Part shown: positions 1 through 12,884 of the stretch, one piece after another
How the letters are laid out: each line of letters starts with the position of its first letter
How positions within the stretch are numbered: position 1 is the first letter of the stretch
Assembly: GCA_037157565.1 (NCBI GenBank)
Contig: JAZHRO010000012.1
Span: 60,379,501-60,443,500, forward strand
Source of the DNA: Thalassia testudinum
Lineage: Eukaryota > Streptophyta > Magnoliopsida > Alismatales > Hydrocharitaceae
Length of the DNA stretch: 64,000 bases
Direction of reading: 5' to 3'
Program-made: the position numbers and the translations under genes
The notes under the pieces: model-generated
Databases searched by the model: none
Told to the model about the DNA's origin: nothing
What the model saw: the letters and a program-made list of their open reading frames with translations, nothing else

Positions 1-723
1 GATCGGCGTCGTCTCCAACGCCAATGAGCTTAGATGCCTAAGGAAAATAGGATTAGGGACGAATCCGGACCGTCAAATGAGTTGGTGGTGGTGAGCTTAA
101 GCTCCAGCGCAAAAACTAAGAAGTTCTAATGCCGTATGTGCGATGATCAGGTGGTATGGTGACTGGCAGACGTCGGTCGTCTAGTGTTGAGGAAGAAGAA
201 GAAGAGGAGGAAGAAGATGATGTACACAAGGACCAAAATGCAAGAAAAATTAGGGACCTATAATTTATAAAAGGACTCAAGTGAATAAAAACCTGAGGAC
301 CTACACGTAAATAGAGACATTTAAAGCTTATTTTAATTTATTTCCTTTTCAACTTTTTATATATTATTATGAATTAAGTAAATATTATATTCATGCCTTG
401 AATTTACATTTTTACCCCCTTTAGCTTTATTTAATTAAATGATATATTAATTAAGTTAATTACATACTTAGGGTTAAATATTACTAATGTTAATTTAGAT
501 ATTAATTAACTAGCTAAATATTTAGTATTTGAGTCCAAATTAGTAATTAAATTATAATTATTAATAATATATAATTAATTTAGTGTTTTTATGTTATTTT
601 AAAGTTCTTTAGTATTTAATCCCCTTTATTATAATTAACCTTTAATAATATATATTCTTAGATAATTAACTAGGGAAACTAGTTAATTACGAGTATTTAA
701 GAGCCATGATGAGTCTCTCATCA
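1..723 (-). mobile_element. 3' LTR (partial) of old group A Ty3/Gypsy element
   Basis: Read on the minus strand, an LTR begins at position 723 with TGATGAGAGACTCATCATGG, the same kind of imperfect inverted repeat (TGATGA..TCATCA) that starts every other group A LTR here. It runs off the left edge. AT-rich stretches at about 300-720 are visibly similar to 9720-10159, which is the start of the solo LTR at 6094-10159. The degraded polypurine region beside it (724-735) and the 3' UTR beyond make it the 3' LTR of the element whose pol lies at 10165-12880. The LTR 3' end lies outside the window. Confidence 0.7.
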
Positions 724-1545
724 TACCTTCAAGCCAAAGTTTTGCTAGTTCCTAGCAAAATTAACCAAGAAATATGATGATTAAAGCACCAGGGTGATTA
801 AATAATTATAAATAATTCTAAGCGGAGGAATGATTAGGTCAGAATTTTCTATATTCACATTTTTTAAAATTTTTTATATTTTAAATAAATATCCATAAAT
901 ATGCAGAGCATTAACAAGAATTCACTTACTATGAACTCAAAACCTTAAATATCATTTAAAACATACATATTCGTAAAAATAGAATTTTTGACAAGAACTT
1001 CTCCTCAAGTTAGAACATTGAAAGCTTGTTTATTCTCTGTATCCACTCTAAACCCTAAAATCAAAAGTGATCAAGATGATTAAGAAAGCAAAACTCCAGG
1101 ATTGGAATTTAAATTCTAACCCAAAAATTCAGCAGACTTAAGTTAATCCTTAGGTTAATGAAATCTGATTTTTATCAGCCTAAGTTTTTGCAAATTAACT
1201 AGACACCCTTTTATCAAACAAACTTAGAAATGGTAGAATCCCTAAACAACCAGCCCATAGCACCAAGGACAGACTTCTAGACCTAGGGTTTGTCAATCTG
1301 TCTCCTTTAGGCCTCAACCGTTAGTATTCAAAACCTGATTTCTTAGCCTTCATTGCCCAATGCAAAGGTTCAATGGCTATGATTTTAAAGCATCCGTGCT
1401 TGTGAATAGACTCGTCCTAAAGGCATCCAAAGTTGCAAAAATCCAGATCCTAAGACATCAATTTCCAATCCAAATTATGAAAATTCAAGCCTCTGGCTTG
1501 GCCTTACTCAGATTTGGTTGCTTTCTCCATACCATTTTTCTATCC
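724..1545 (-). other. 3' UTR segment of old group A element, inner part next to the 3' LTR
   Basis: This non-coding stretch carries landmarks seen beside the other group A 3' LTRs: a decayed polypurine tract at 724-735, then the words for gcaaaa..ctagcaaaa, then a copy of the AAGCAC..GTGCTT-like short inverted repeat (about 1388-1401). It is continuous with 4253-5869 once the solo LTR at 1551-4247 and one copy of its CTAGG duplication are removed. I see no gene in it. Confidence 0.6.
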
Positions 1546-1550
1546 CTAGG

Positions 1551-4247
1551 TGTTACGAACGCGTGCCCCAAACGCCTTTTAAGACGTCTGGGAGGTGGCC
1601 TAGACGTCGGACCAGACATCTGGGATCACATCCAGACGTCTGGACAGACGTCTGGGATCGTTTCCAGACGTCTGGAAATCCGTTATCTTCCACACGCGCA
1701 GGTCGTCTACGCGCCTGAGCGCACAGACCCGCATATTCATTTATTCCCTGCGGCTGCAGACGCCCTGCCGCGTCCTCTCTCCTCCTCGCGCGGCCTTAAA
1801 AGGCCACTCCTCCCCTCACTTTAGTCACCACCGTCTCCTCCCTCTTCTCCTTCAGCTAGTGAGCGTGAGCGCGAGCGCGAGGGCTGCAGCGGCAGCCGTA
1901 GTGAGCGCGGAGGAGGTGTTGCGTGCGAGAGCGGAGCTTTGCCGTGAGGGCGAGCTCGCCGGGGCTGCTAGGGCCAGCCGGCGGAGGGTGCAGGGGGCGC
2001 GGAGCGACGCGGAGGGGGGACTGCTGCGGTCTGAGCAGCAGGCGCGCGAGGTGCGACGCGGGCGGCGTCGCGAGCGGAGGCCGAGTGGTGCCCTGATTCT
2101 GGAAAAATTTCCAGAATCAGACGTCTGGGTTGATAGCCAGACGGCAAGGGCGACGTCTGGAAGATAATCCAGACGTCTGAAAGGTGAGTTTTCCGTCTTC
2201 TTCTTCCTTCCTGTCGACTGACCGTACTGAGGGAGGGAGATGGGTATGCCCAGGCTCGGTGATTCACCATCCATCGCGAATCAGACGTCTGGCTGTTGTA
2301 CCAGACAGCGGGAGCGACCTCCAGATGTCCGGGGTGACCATCGGACGTCTGGGAGCTATGCCAAACGTCCCCGCAAACTTCTGGACGTCTGGGAAACCAC
2401 GCTGAACAAGGTAATTCTTTGATCCACTTTTTAAGACATCTGGAAGAAGTTCCAGACGTCTGATTTTACACAGTGTCATCATTTTTGACCCGTTTAGGGC
2501 CTGTTCGGGTTCCGTTTTCCGCGATTCGAGTTGCATTCTTTTCAGAATTAATTCCTCTACCCATCTACAGTAGCTATACACTGTTTTGAGACACTCCTTG
2601 TGTTTGATCCTTGTGATAGGACCTCGTTCAGTTGCAGTCTTGGGAGTCGCGGAGGCACGCGGGATTCCCGATCACGCCCCCATTACTCCCGTTGTACCTG
2701 GTAGAGTGGCTTTAAGTTATTAATAAAATCTGTTAAATTATGGAACCATAAATAGAACCTAGGACATTGCATGAATCCTAGGAATGAGAAATAGATGGAA
2801 TGATAGCTCCTAGGTGTTGCATGAATCCTAGGGCTGGAAAACTAGATTGTATGATAGATCCTAGGATATGGCATGAATCCTAGGATGGGAAAACTAGTGG
2901 AATGTATAATACTGCAGTCTTGGAAAATGGAAAGAGATATAAAACTGCCTGTAATTTGAATTAACAGCTGCCTGTTGTGAATAAATAACGTGGTTGAGAG
3001 CATGGATTGTAAGAATGTGAAACTGGAAAGTGAAACCTGGATGTTTGAGTAAAAAGGATGGAACCCTACGGGGGAATTAGGAGTGGAACTCCTGGAAAGA
3101 GAAAGGAATGAAACTGAGATGTAGTTGTGTACTGTCTCTTGGGTACGTAGTACCAAGGGAAGTACCTCTACCTGTTTAGTGCAGAGTGGGGCCAGCCACC
3201 CCAGGGACCCGAGGTTAGGACCGGCCGCTCTGTACCGACTTGCTGGCCCTCGTGTACGTAGTACCGAGGAGAGCTACTAGTGTTAGGAGGGCACTAGCTA
3301 CCCCACGGGCCCCGGGGTTCTGCTAGCCTCCTACACCGACTTGTTTAGGCCCACTGGGGCAAACCAGGGTAGTCAGGCGAGGGTGCGCGGACTGTGGAGG
3401 GGCAAGGCCCCAGTTTGGTTACTGTGGAGGGGTTGAACCCCTGTTACTGAGAGGGCTCTGCCCTGGACTGGTTCCGTGCTGTGCTTTGGGCGCACCCGTT
3501 AACGGAAATGACTGATAGCGTGCCAGTACGGATTAGCTACCTGTGCGTTTATCGCGCGTGCCGTAGTCACCGTTACGTCTGTCAGTGACCTTGGGGTGGT
3601 TGACTGAGGGTAGGATCACCACGGGGGACTCTCCCGGCCAGGAGAGCACCACGTGCTACTTCTACTTTTTGGAAAAGACTGCAATCAAGATCGTTCCCAC
3701 GAGGAACATTCGAGATCAAGAAAAAGATCTGAGGAATAAATGAAATAGTGAGACAATTGAAAGATGTGAATAAAGAAAGTAATGGAACATAACAGCTACT
3801 GTACACTCTACTGTTGTCTTTAGTTTAGTTGCCACTCTACTCAGCGTTTTGCTGACGTGTTACACTCGTTACCTTTTTCAGGACCAGGTGTTGAGCAGCC
3901 AGGGTCAACGGCTGCAGAGGACGCTGGGTCGAGTAGGGTCCAGTAGAGTTACCACTGTCTCTTGTACCTCTTTTGTTACGTTATAGTGAGTAGTTTTGTT
4001 TCCGCTGTACCTTCTTTACCTGCAGTTTTTGTTATATGATAAATGTTGTTTTACTGTTGTGGTGGTGCCTACTGTAGTAGTTTCTTTCCTTACTGCTGTA
4101 CTTTCTTACTGTTAGTTATATTCATGCTGAATGTGGTTTATTTTACTTCTCTTTTGGTTACTTCCTCGTTGGACGACTAGGTCTTGGGATTAGTCGAGTC
4201 GGTCCGGTTCTCGTGTCTCGTAGGGACTCGGGAACCGGGTCGTTACA
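1551..4247 (+). mobile_element. Solo LTR, group C (chromovirus) family, plus strand
   Basis: A 2,697-bp LTR starts TGTTACGAACGCG and ends GGGTCGTTACA. It is flanked on both sides by the perfect 5-bp duplication CTAGG (1546-1550 and 4248-4252), with no internal region attached, so it is a solo LTR left by LTR-LTR recombination. U3 (1551-1800) holds a cluster of GACGTC palindromes; a TATA-like CTTAAAAGG is at about 1795; further palindromes lie at 2117-2460. A tandem repeat of about 50 bp built on CCTAGGATTCATG (here reverse) is at 2756-2900. It is inserted into the 3' UTR of the older minus-strand group A element. It is an inverted copy of 13136-15799. Short ORFs inside it look like chance ORFs. 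Confidence 0.93.
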
Positions 4248-4252
4248 CTAGG

Positions 4253-5869
4253 TCAACACTTTTTGTGTATATCTCCCCGATGGACCACTAGGTCTCTTAT
4301 TCCTATATTTTATCTCCGTATTTTTTTCAATCTTTTTCTATAGGCTAAAACACCCATATGTAGCGAGGTTTTTTTTTTATTTGATGGAGGAAAGGGTAGC
4401 ATCCATTTGTACCGAGATGCTTTATTTGGTAGATAAAATTGCATAAGCATGAATTTGTAGCAAGATGCTTAACTGCGGGGCATATATAATTTTTTTCTCT
4501 CTTTTTTTTATTTTTCTCCTCATTCTTCTTACTAATATAATACTCCAATTCCTTTTTCTAGGTGAGTAGCACATCCTTCACCCTTTCAAGAGCTGCCCCG
4601 CAGAAATCCTTGGACTAAAGAGGATTTAAAATTGATCTCTTAACCTCTATGTTTTCACGATCTCAGATGACAACAAGACAACTCTAATGTGTGTGAATTT
4701 TGGACACTTAGGTTACTTAACTCTCAAATCAGAGCGTGGATAGTAAAGCCTTTCACTCTCAGGTCCCTTAAACCATCAATATCAACCCGCAGGATCTGTC
4801 AAGATGCATCTCGCCAAGTCTAGCCGAATGTCCTCGGTTGATTAAGGTAACTATAGCCTAATAGACATTATGGCTAAGAATTCTACCAATTCTTTATTTA
4901 ATTAACTATAGTTATCTAGCCTTTTCATTTAACTTGGTGGTAAAAACATATGTTCAAAAAGCAAAAGGATCCAACCTAATCTAATTAACCAAGAAAGTTA
5001 CAATTTAATTCCAAAATTTAAGTCTCATAAAATTTAATACATCTTAGTTACTTTGTTTCAGAGTTAAGAGCAAGAAAAACAGATCCTATAGGATTACAAA
5101 CTCTAACTTAAAAGAAATCCTATTCAAAATTTTGTAAAACAAATACATATTTTGAAAAAGTATTTAAGCAAAAGTCGAAGGTAAGGATTCAATGCTCTTT
5201 ATACTATTTACAATTTTCATATAGATATATTTTTGGTTTCTCACCAAAAAAAAAAAATTAAACTCTTTAAGTTACTAATATAAATATTTTAAATATACTT
5301 ACTTTTTTTATGTTTTCTTCTTCACTTCTTCTTTAAAATATATATAACCCCCTATTATTATTTTTATCATTTTATATTTTTTTAATTTTTATATTTATAT
5401 ATTTTTTGTTTTTATGGTTTATAAAATTTTCAAATTTTATGAAAATTTTCAAAAAAAATTTCAAATTCTTAGGAATTTTTGTATTTTAATTTATTTAAAA
5501 TTCTCTTTTATCTACAAATACCCTTAGAGTATTAACATTTCACTTCACACCCCCCTAAGCCAAAATATGACAATGTCCTCAGTGTAAGAAGCATGAAAAA
5601 GACTCTACACTTCACTCAGTATAGGGTGACGGAAAGAGTTAAATAGAGGCGATCAAAGATCTCTGTGCGGATGATTTCAAGTCTGACTAGAGTTAGAGTA
5701 GTCAGTCGGACTAAGTGAAGAGTAGACAAAATAAGGAAGTGACAAATAAAATACAGACTCAAGTGTATAGGTATATGAAAGTATGGAAAGCAGGAAACAA
5801 CTATATACAAGGTGTGGAATGGATGAATGCTAAGTTTTACACCTTCACATAAGCGTAAACCGTAGAGAA
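4253..5869 (-). other. 3' UTR segment of old group A element, next to integrase
   Basis: Non-coding and AT-rich. On the minus strand it follows the integrase C-terminus (5870-6088). A G-rich tract next to a gaggacattgtcat word (plus strand about 5548-5580) matches the internal polypurine tract position of the other group A elements. Poly-A/T runs at 5246-5258 and 4366-4376. Repeated gtagcgagg/gtaccgagatgctt/gtagcaagatgctt words at 4355-4470 may be decayed copies of the 3' UTR repeats. No gene seen. Confidence 0.55.
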
Positions 5870-6088
5870 TTAATGGAGTGTATAGCAGTCTTCAACAAGA
5901 CCCAAGACATGTGTTTCAAGGAAAGGTTTAAGGCGTTGACCATTGGCTTTGAAGGGTTGATCCTTGTTGGGTTCGGCGATTTCGACAGCTCCATTATCGA
6001 AGACTCTAACAACCTCAAATGGACCTGTCCATTTGGATCTAAGTTTACCAGGGAAGAGTTTCAGACGAGCATCAAAGAACATCACCTT
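5870..6088 (-). pseudogene. Integrase C-terminal fragment, group A Ty3/Gypsy
   Basis: The minus-strand reading contains [19 protein letters not shown], then GPFEV and NGQRLKPF, the conserved end of Athila/Tat-type integrases. It is the continuation of the integrase ending at 10165: the upstream part stops after a PGQ-like motif and this part resumes at the next residues, with the solo LTR 6094-10159 and its CTGAC duplication between them. It is not a separate gene. Its reading frame runs to a stop near 5870. The encoded region would have bound LTR ends during integration. Confidence 0.85.
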
Positions 6089-6093
6089 CTGAC

Positions 6094-9000
6094 TGATTGT
6101 GCTACTCCTCAACACAGTTAATTAAGTTAATTATGCTTAATTATGTGTAGAAGAAAGTAACTTAGGTCAACTCGAATTTGTGTCGATTGAGTAGTATAGG
6201 GTCAAGTTAACCTAACATTTTAGATTTTATTACTTTTAACTGGTTGAGTCCATGTCATTTGCTGGGAGGTATATAGCTTATTCAGAATTCACCAAAGTCT
6301 AAACAACTCATAGGAGGTATAATTAAGTTAATTTTAACAACATGAATTTTGCCTAATGATTTTAAATTTGAGAAATATGCAAACTTCCATAAGAAAATAT
6401 TTTTACACAATTGATCTTCTTTAATAACAAGTAAACAAGTTAATTTTTTATTTATTTCAAAGAAATTAAGGCAATAGAAAGTTCTTCTATTGGAAACATG
6501 CCTTATTACAACATCAAACTCAAAAAGAGATTAAAAATAAAGTAAGAAATTAAACTATTTCTTTTCTTTGTTTCTTCAGTCTCTCTCTTTTTCTTCTTCT
6601 TTTACCTTTCTTTCTTTCTTTTACTTACCTTTTAATCTTTTCTCTTATTTTCCTCCTATATTTCTCGAGCTCTTCTCTTCTTCCTCTTTTCTTTTCTTCT
6701 CTGCCTTGTCTCTTAGTGCCTGTTCAGCCTTCTCTTTCTTCTACGAATTCTCCTGTCTTCCTTCTCCTTTCTCTTACCTTTCCTTTGCTCTTTCTTCTGC
6801 CTTTACCTTAGCATTTTTCCTTACCTTCTTCCCTTAGCATTTCCTTAGCCTTTCGAGCCTTCAGCACTTAGCCTTAGCATTTCCTTCTCTTTTCTGAACC
6901 GGGTTTTTTTTCTTCTTCAATCAAAATTTAGGTTATTTAGTTGGCGGCTTGGACCATTCGGGGATACGCAGCACCCTTTTCACAGTGGGACCAAACCCTA
7001 CTAGGTCGAAGCTTGATTCAATTATAGTTCGATTTATTTTCCGGTTCAGAGTTTCTAGCCAAACCAGCTCATGCCTCCCACGCCTCGCACACACCCTCCC
7101 AGGGCCACACATTCGCACACTCGCAGGCACACACGGACCCACACACACACATGCATATGCTCCATGTCCGTTCGTATCCGTGCACCGAGCGCTAACGACT
7201 AAGAAGCCCATATAACGAATTCCTTTTGTACCAAGGCGGCCGCTTGTCACTTGCTGATGTGGGACTATGTTTCCCCCTTCTAGAGCCAACTTTGAATGGC
7301 GATAACTCCTAGCTCAGAGCTCCAATTCAAGCAAACAAAAGCTTGTTGGAAAGCCCTTGAGTTACTCTACAATATTATAGTGTCAATTTAATGTTAAGGG
7401 GAAGATTTCCTCTTCGATTTGAAGAGCGAAGTTATAGGTTTTCTACGGTTATAACATGGCCTGGAAATGGAATTAATGCTATAAAGTCCACAAACTGGAC
7501 TTTCTCTCTTAGTTAAGGTGCTAAATAGTTTCTACAGGTAATTATGCAGCTTCAGGTATGGTTTTTAAGCTCTCAAGAGCTTCAGGAAATGCAGAGAAGC
7601 TCAAAGCTTCTCTGAAAGCTTCAAGGAATGTATTTAAACAAAAGAATGACCTAACAAACAGCTAAAGTCATTTTCAATTGATTGAAACAGCTTTTGGAGG
7701 TTGTTATCAACTCTTTTAGGCAGAATTCACAATCAAAACTCAACAAAAATCCACTGCTAACAGTTTGGGTTCAAAAACAACCCAAACTGGTAGTTTTTGA
7801 AATCCAATCAAATTAACCCACAGAGCTCATCCAATTCACTTTAAAAACATTCATAAACATCTCAGAATCAATTTAGCCTCATCAAATCATCAGATTGAGT
7901 CCAGAACACAAAGATCAGACATGAGTTTGACTAGAAAGCTTCAAATTTTGACTTTCTATTTTAAATCTTCTCTCAAGGAATTAAAGCCTCAAATAGAATC
8001 TTCTCAATCACAGGAACTTGCTCAAACCCTTAGATAGGTGTTTGAACTAGGGATTCTAGGGTTTCAGGCTCGTCACTTGAACTCTAAATGGAGTTTGTTC
8101 GTCAGAGCAATCAAGAGATTGTTACAGTGCTCTAAGGGTAGGAATGACTTCAGTGCATTGCACTGAAGCTTCTAGATCTATTAAATGTGACTTAAGGCTT
8201 TCTGACAAACTTCTCCAACTATGTCAGAGTTGTAAAAGATGAACTCCTATGTACAACTCCAGTCATTAAAACTTCAAATAAATGACCTCAAAATAATCAA
8301 TAATCCATATTGCATCGATCTGGAGTTTCTCATCAAATTCTATAGGATGAAGAACAATTTTGACTCATCGAAGCTCCGGTGAGTCCAGAAAAAGTGTAAT
8401 TTGTGTACAGAAAGAGAAATCGTGCCATTTTCAACTAAAAAAGATTCCTGAGGTTACAACGAACCTCAGGATCACATTAAATTCTCCATTTGCTCATTAG
8501 ATTTAAGATTTAGCAGTAAATTCGTTTCTCAGAAATTTTGAGTTTGTTGAAGCTCATGACTTGATCTCCCACTCAATTGAGTGGTCAAGATAAGTCAAAG
8601 AGTGATTGCGATAAAAAATATATAGTTAATTTAAGGTTTTAACTACTCCTGAGATGCCATTGACAGCGAGCTCAGGAGTTAAATAAATTAGTCGTTTAAG
8701 TTATATGTGATTTTTACTCTAATTATAGTGATGATTAGGATCCTTTAGTGATTAGTAGGTGATGGAGGATCCAATGGAGATGAAATTAGGTCAACTACTG
8801 CTGCCATGGACAGCGGAAGTAGTCGATGGAGGTGGAAATGATTTAGGCGAATTAGTGATCAATTAAGTAATTAAATGTGATAGAAGTGATTGTGGAAGAT
8901 AGAGGAAGATGATCAGTGGTTTCAAAAGGCAAAATTAGGGCTCTGGCAAGCTCAAGGAGCTCGCCGAAGTCAAAGAAGATGAAATAAAAAATCTGACATT

Positions 9001-10159
9001 ACAACCAACTAACCTACCTAACTAACTAAAATATCCTACTCCTACTCCTACTCCCACTCCTAGTCCTACTCCTATCTACCGTTACCTGGACGAAGGGGTT
9101 AGAGGATCTCCGTCGACGGATCATGATGGAGGAGTGAAATCAGAGGGTTGTCGAAAGATCTCCGGCGGCGGCTGTGAGGTGAAGCAGAGGAGGCTCCTTA
9201 GTTAGCGCTTTTGTCTAGAGATACGGCTGACCTCGGCGAAGTTCCAGAGCTAATAAAGATGAACGGAGGAAGTCCTATTATGAGGTGGAAAGTTGCCGGA
9301 GTTGTGGAGCGAATAGCCTATCAAAGTCGACTACAGTGAAGAAGAGGGAAGGGAACCAACTTGGTGGAAATCGAGGATGATAGGGGGTATTTATATTCGA
9401 CGGCGACTGAGAAGGAGGTGGAATCTGGATGCAATTGTGGCTAGGAGGAGGATAACCACCGGCATTTTCTCTGACGCCGGTGAGGTTATCTCCAACCCTA
9501 AATTAGGATATCAGAGTCATCTAGACCGGTGGATGAAAATGAGATGATAAGTGCAAGCTCCAGAAGCTTGGAGAAGAAGAGATGACGTTGGATTGGCGGT
9601 GATCATGAGGTGGTTGCACCTTCAGTCGTCAGCCATCCAGTCAGGTGAAGAAGAGAAGAAGTCCAGGGACTTATTCGTAGTGAAACTTAAGGACCTAAAT
9701 GGAAAATAAGGACCCAATTGAAGTAAAATATAAGGACTAAAATGTAAACTCAGGTTTTCAAGGTTTATTTTAATTTAGATCTTTTTGAACTTTTTATATA
9801 TGATTATAAATAAGACAATTATTATATTTAGACCTTGAATTTACATTTTTGACCTTTTTAGATTAATTTATTTAATTAAGTAATGTTACTTAAGTTATTA
9901 CATACTTAGATGTATATTATGCTTAAGTTAGTTAACACATTAATTAAATGAGTTATTAATAATATTTCGAGTCCAAATATTAATTAGATTATTAATAATA
10001 TTAATTGGATGATAATATAACATTTTTAACTTATTTTAAGGTCCTTTACTATTTATCCCTTATTTAGTAATTAACTCATATATTCACATATTCTTAGCTA
10101 ATTAATTAAGAAGACTAGTAAATTAGGGGTAATTAGAGATCATGATGAGCTTCTTATCA
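6094..10159 (-). mobile_element. Solo LTR, group A, long (4.07 kb) variant, minus strand
   Basis: Bounded by perfect 5-bp duplications CTGAC (6089-6093 and 10160-10164). On the minus strand the LTR begins TGATAAGAAGCTCATCATG at 10159 and ends ..GTAGCACAATCA at 6094. It splits the integrase of an older group A element between two adjacent conserved residues. It contains the group A promoter module (7221-7266) and a purine-rich GAAGAAAG-like transcribed section (6550-6830), as the 2.7-kb group A LTRs do, but is about 1.4 kb longer, mostly upstream of the promoter. No internal region is attached, so it is a solo LTR. The pyrimidine-rich ORF on the plus strand at 6568-6837 is a shadow of the purine tract. 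Confidence 0.88.
7221..7266 (-). promoter_or_regulatory. snRNA-type USE-like + TATA-like module in LTR
   Basis: Minus strand: AGTCCCACATCA, 24 nt, then TACAAAAGG. The first part matches the plant snRNA upstream sequence element consensus RTCCCACATCG except for the last base. It occupies the expected U3/R border of the LTR. Confidence 0.5.
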
Positions 10160-10164
10160 CTGAC

Positions 10165-12880
10165 CAGGTGCGAAAGATTTGTGGGAAATGTGTTTATCGT
10201 GGAAGGCTTTTAACCTTTCGTTATACAGCTTAGAACTCTCATAGGAATCATGTCTGAGTTCCTCAAGTTCATTAAACTGCAACCTACTGTGATCACTAGC
10301 CTTCACGAGGTCAAGATTACAGGCTTTAATTGCCCAATAGGCCTTGTGTCCAATTTCTACGGGAAGATGGCAGGGTTTCCCTTAAACAAGTCGGTATGAT
10401 AACATGCTATTGGTGTTTTGTGGGTAGTCCAATAAGCCCACAAAGCCTCATCTAAACAGGAAGACCAATCCATCCTATCGAGTCGGATTGTCATTTGAAA
10501 GATCTTTTTGATCTCCTGATTAAAGACCTCGATTTGCCCATTGGTTTGGGGATGATAAGGTGTAGCAATACGATGTGTGACCTTATATTTTCTAAGTAGA
10601 CTTATAAACTGGGCATTATTAAAATGGGATCCACCGTCAGAAATGATGGCACGTGGTACCCTAAATCGAGAGATGATATGACTCTGTATGAAAAGAATGA
10701 CAACTCTATGATCATTTGTGTGTGTGGGTACGGCCTCGATCTAACGAGAAACATAATCAACTACGAGTAAAATATACTTGAAGCCAAAAGAGAACGGAAA
10801 TAGACCCATAAAATCTATGCCCCAAATATCAAAGATTTCACCGACTACAATAGGGTTCAGAGGCATCATGTCTTTGCGTGTCATGCTACTAAGAGTTTGG
10901 CAATGATTACATGCCTTACAATATGTTTGTGAATCCTCAAAAAGAGTGGGCCAATAAAACCCACATTGCAAAACTTTTGCAACGGTCTTACTATTAGAAA
11001 AATGACCGCCACAAGCCTGGTCATGATAAAAAAATAAGATAGAGTCAATCTCAAAAGAGGAAACACAACGCCTGATGATTTAATCATTATAAAGTCGGAA
11101 AAGATATGGATCTTCCTAGAAATAGTATTTAGCTTCTGATTTAAGTCGTGATGTGCAATTCCCATCCCAGTCAGGTGGGAATTGATGTGTAACTAAATAA
11201 TTTACGATATTGGCAAACCAAGGAAGATCAGAAGATATAGTCAAAAGATGTTCATCAGAAAAATGTTCAATGATTAGAGGAGAAGACTCTATATTCTCAG
11301 AAGGAAGGCGGGAAAGATGGTCGACAACGACATTCTGTCGTCCTTCCTAATCATGAATTTCTAGGTCAAATTCTTGCAAAAGCAAGATCCATCTGATCAA
11401 CCTAGGTTTCGTGTCCTTCTTAGATAGAAGGTGTTTGATTGCAGAGTGATCAGAGTACACAATAATTCAAAATCCAAGGATATAAGATCTAAATTTCTCT
11501 AATCCAAATACTATCGCTAGCAATTTCTTTTTAGTAACAATATAATTCTTTTGTACATCATTCAGAGTCTTGCTAGCGTAGTAAATCACTACAGGATTTT
11601 TCTCGATTTTCTATCCTAAAATAGCTCCAACTGCGTAATTGGATGCATCACACATGATTTCGAATGGTAGACTCCAATCAGGAGGCTGCAGAATAGGAGC
11701 CTGTGTAACTCTTTCTCTCAATGTCTCAAATGCAGATATACACTCCTCATTCATCTCAAAAACAATCTCTTTCGAGAGGAGATTTGTAAGTGGTCGGACA
11801 ATCTTCGAAAAGTCGAGTATAAATCTTCTGTAAAATCCAACATGCCCGAGAAAAGATCGAATGCCCTTGATCAAGTTAGGGATTGGTAGATTTGAGATTT
11901 GATTCATCTTGGATCGATCTAAGTGGATACCTCGCTCAGACACGAGATGGCCAAGTACAATGCCCTCTGAAACCATAAAATGGCTCTTCTCTCAGCTGAG
12001 GACAAGATTCACTTCAATACATCTTTTGAGAATCTTCGACAAATTATCCAGAAAAATATCAAATATTTCCCCGAAGATTGAAAAATCATCCATGAATACC
12101 TCCATATATTCACCTACCATCTCGGAAAAAATGGCTAACATGCAACGCTGAAAAGTTGCGAGTGTGTTGCAAAGCCTAAATGGCATCCTTCAGAAAGCAA
12201 AGGTTCCAAAGGAGTAGGTGAAAGTCATTTTCTCTTGATCTTTATGGTGAATTGCAACTTGATTATATCCAAAGTAACCATCCAAAAAGCAGAACTTATT
12301 ACCAGCTAATTTCTCAAGGATTTGATCAATGAATGGTAAAAGGAAGTGGTCCTTCTTTGTAACCATGTTGAGTTTGCGGTAGTCGATGCAAAGACGCCAC
12401 GAATTCGCAATTCGTGTCAGAATGGTTTCTCTAGATTTGGTCTTGATTATGGTGAGTCCTGCCTTTTTGGGTACCACTTGAATTGTACTCACCCAAGGGC
12501 TATCAGATATGGGATAGATAATGTCAGCATCTAGCCACTTGATGATTTCTTTCTTTATGACCTCCTTGAGATTCGGATTTAAACATCTTTGTGCTTCACG
12601 GGAAGGTCATGCCCCATCTTCAATATAGATGCGATGAGTACAGTAATTGGGGCTAATCCCAGTAAGGTTGTACAGAGTCAACCCAATTGCCTACTTATGA
12701 TCTTGCAAAACTATAATCAATTTTGATTCTTGTGATTCAAATAGATGTGAGTTAATGATTTCCAGATAGGTTTGATTGGGTTCAAGATAGACGTATTTGA
12801 GTGTTTCAGGCAATGGCTTGAGTTCTATAGTAGGAGTCGAATCAACACAGTCTGATGATTACCGGATGGTTTGAGTTCTA
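10165..12880 (-). pseudogene. Broken pol (PR-RT linker, RT, RNase H, integrase), group A Ty3/Gypsy
   Basis: Reading down from 12880: a linker containing LKPLPETLKYVYLEPNQTYL (12750-12830); RT with CIDYRKLN (about 12395-12420), FLDGYFGYNQ and the catalytic-box variant VFMDDF (about 12085-12096); RNase H with MCDASNYAVGAILG (about 11615-11660); integrase zinc-binding part with CNHCQT (about 10890-10915), core with [16 protein letters not shown] (about 10625-10650) and YHPQTNG (about 10535-10555). The family copies DNA from its RNA and integrates it. Several in-frame stops (for example just before EKSHF near 11988, and after AVGAILG near 11611) show that it is dead. gag and most of the protease are missing: near 12880 it abuts a chromovirus RT fragment. 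The integrase is cut at 10165 by the solo LTR and resumes at 6088. Confidence 0.9.
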
Positions 12881-12884
12881 TATC

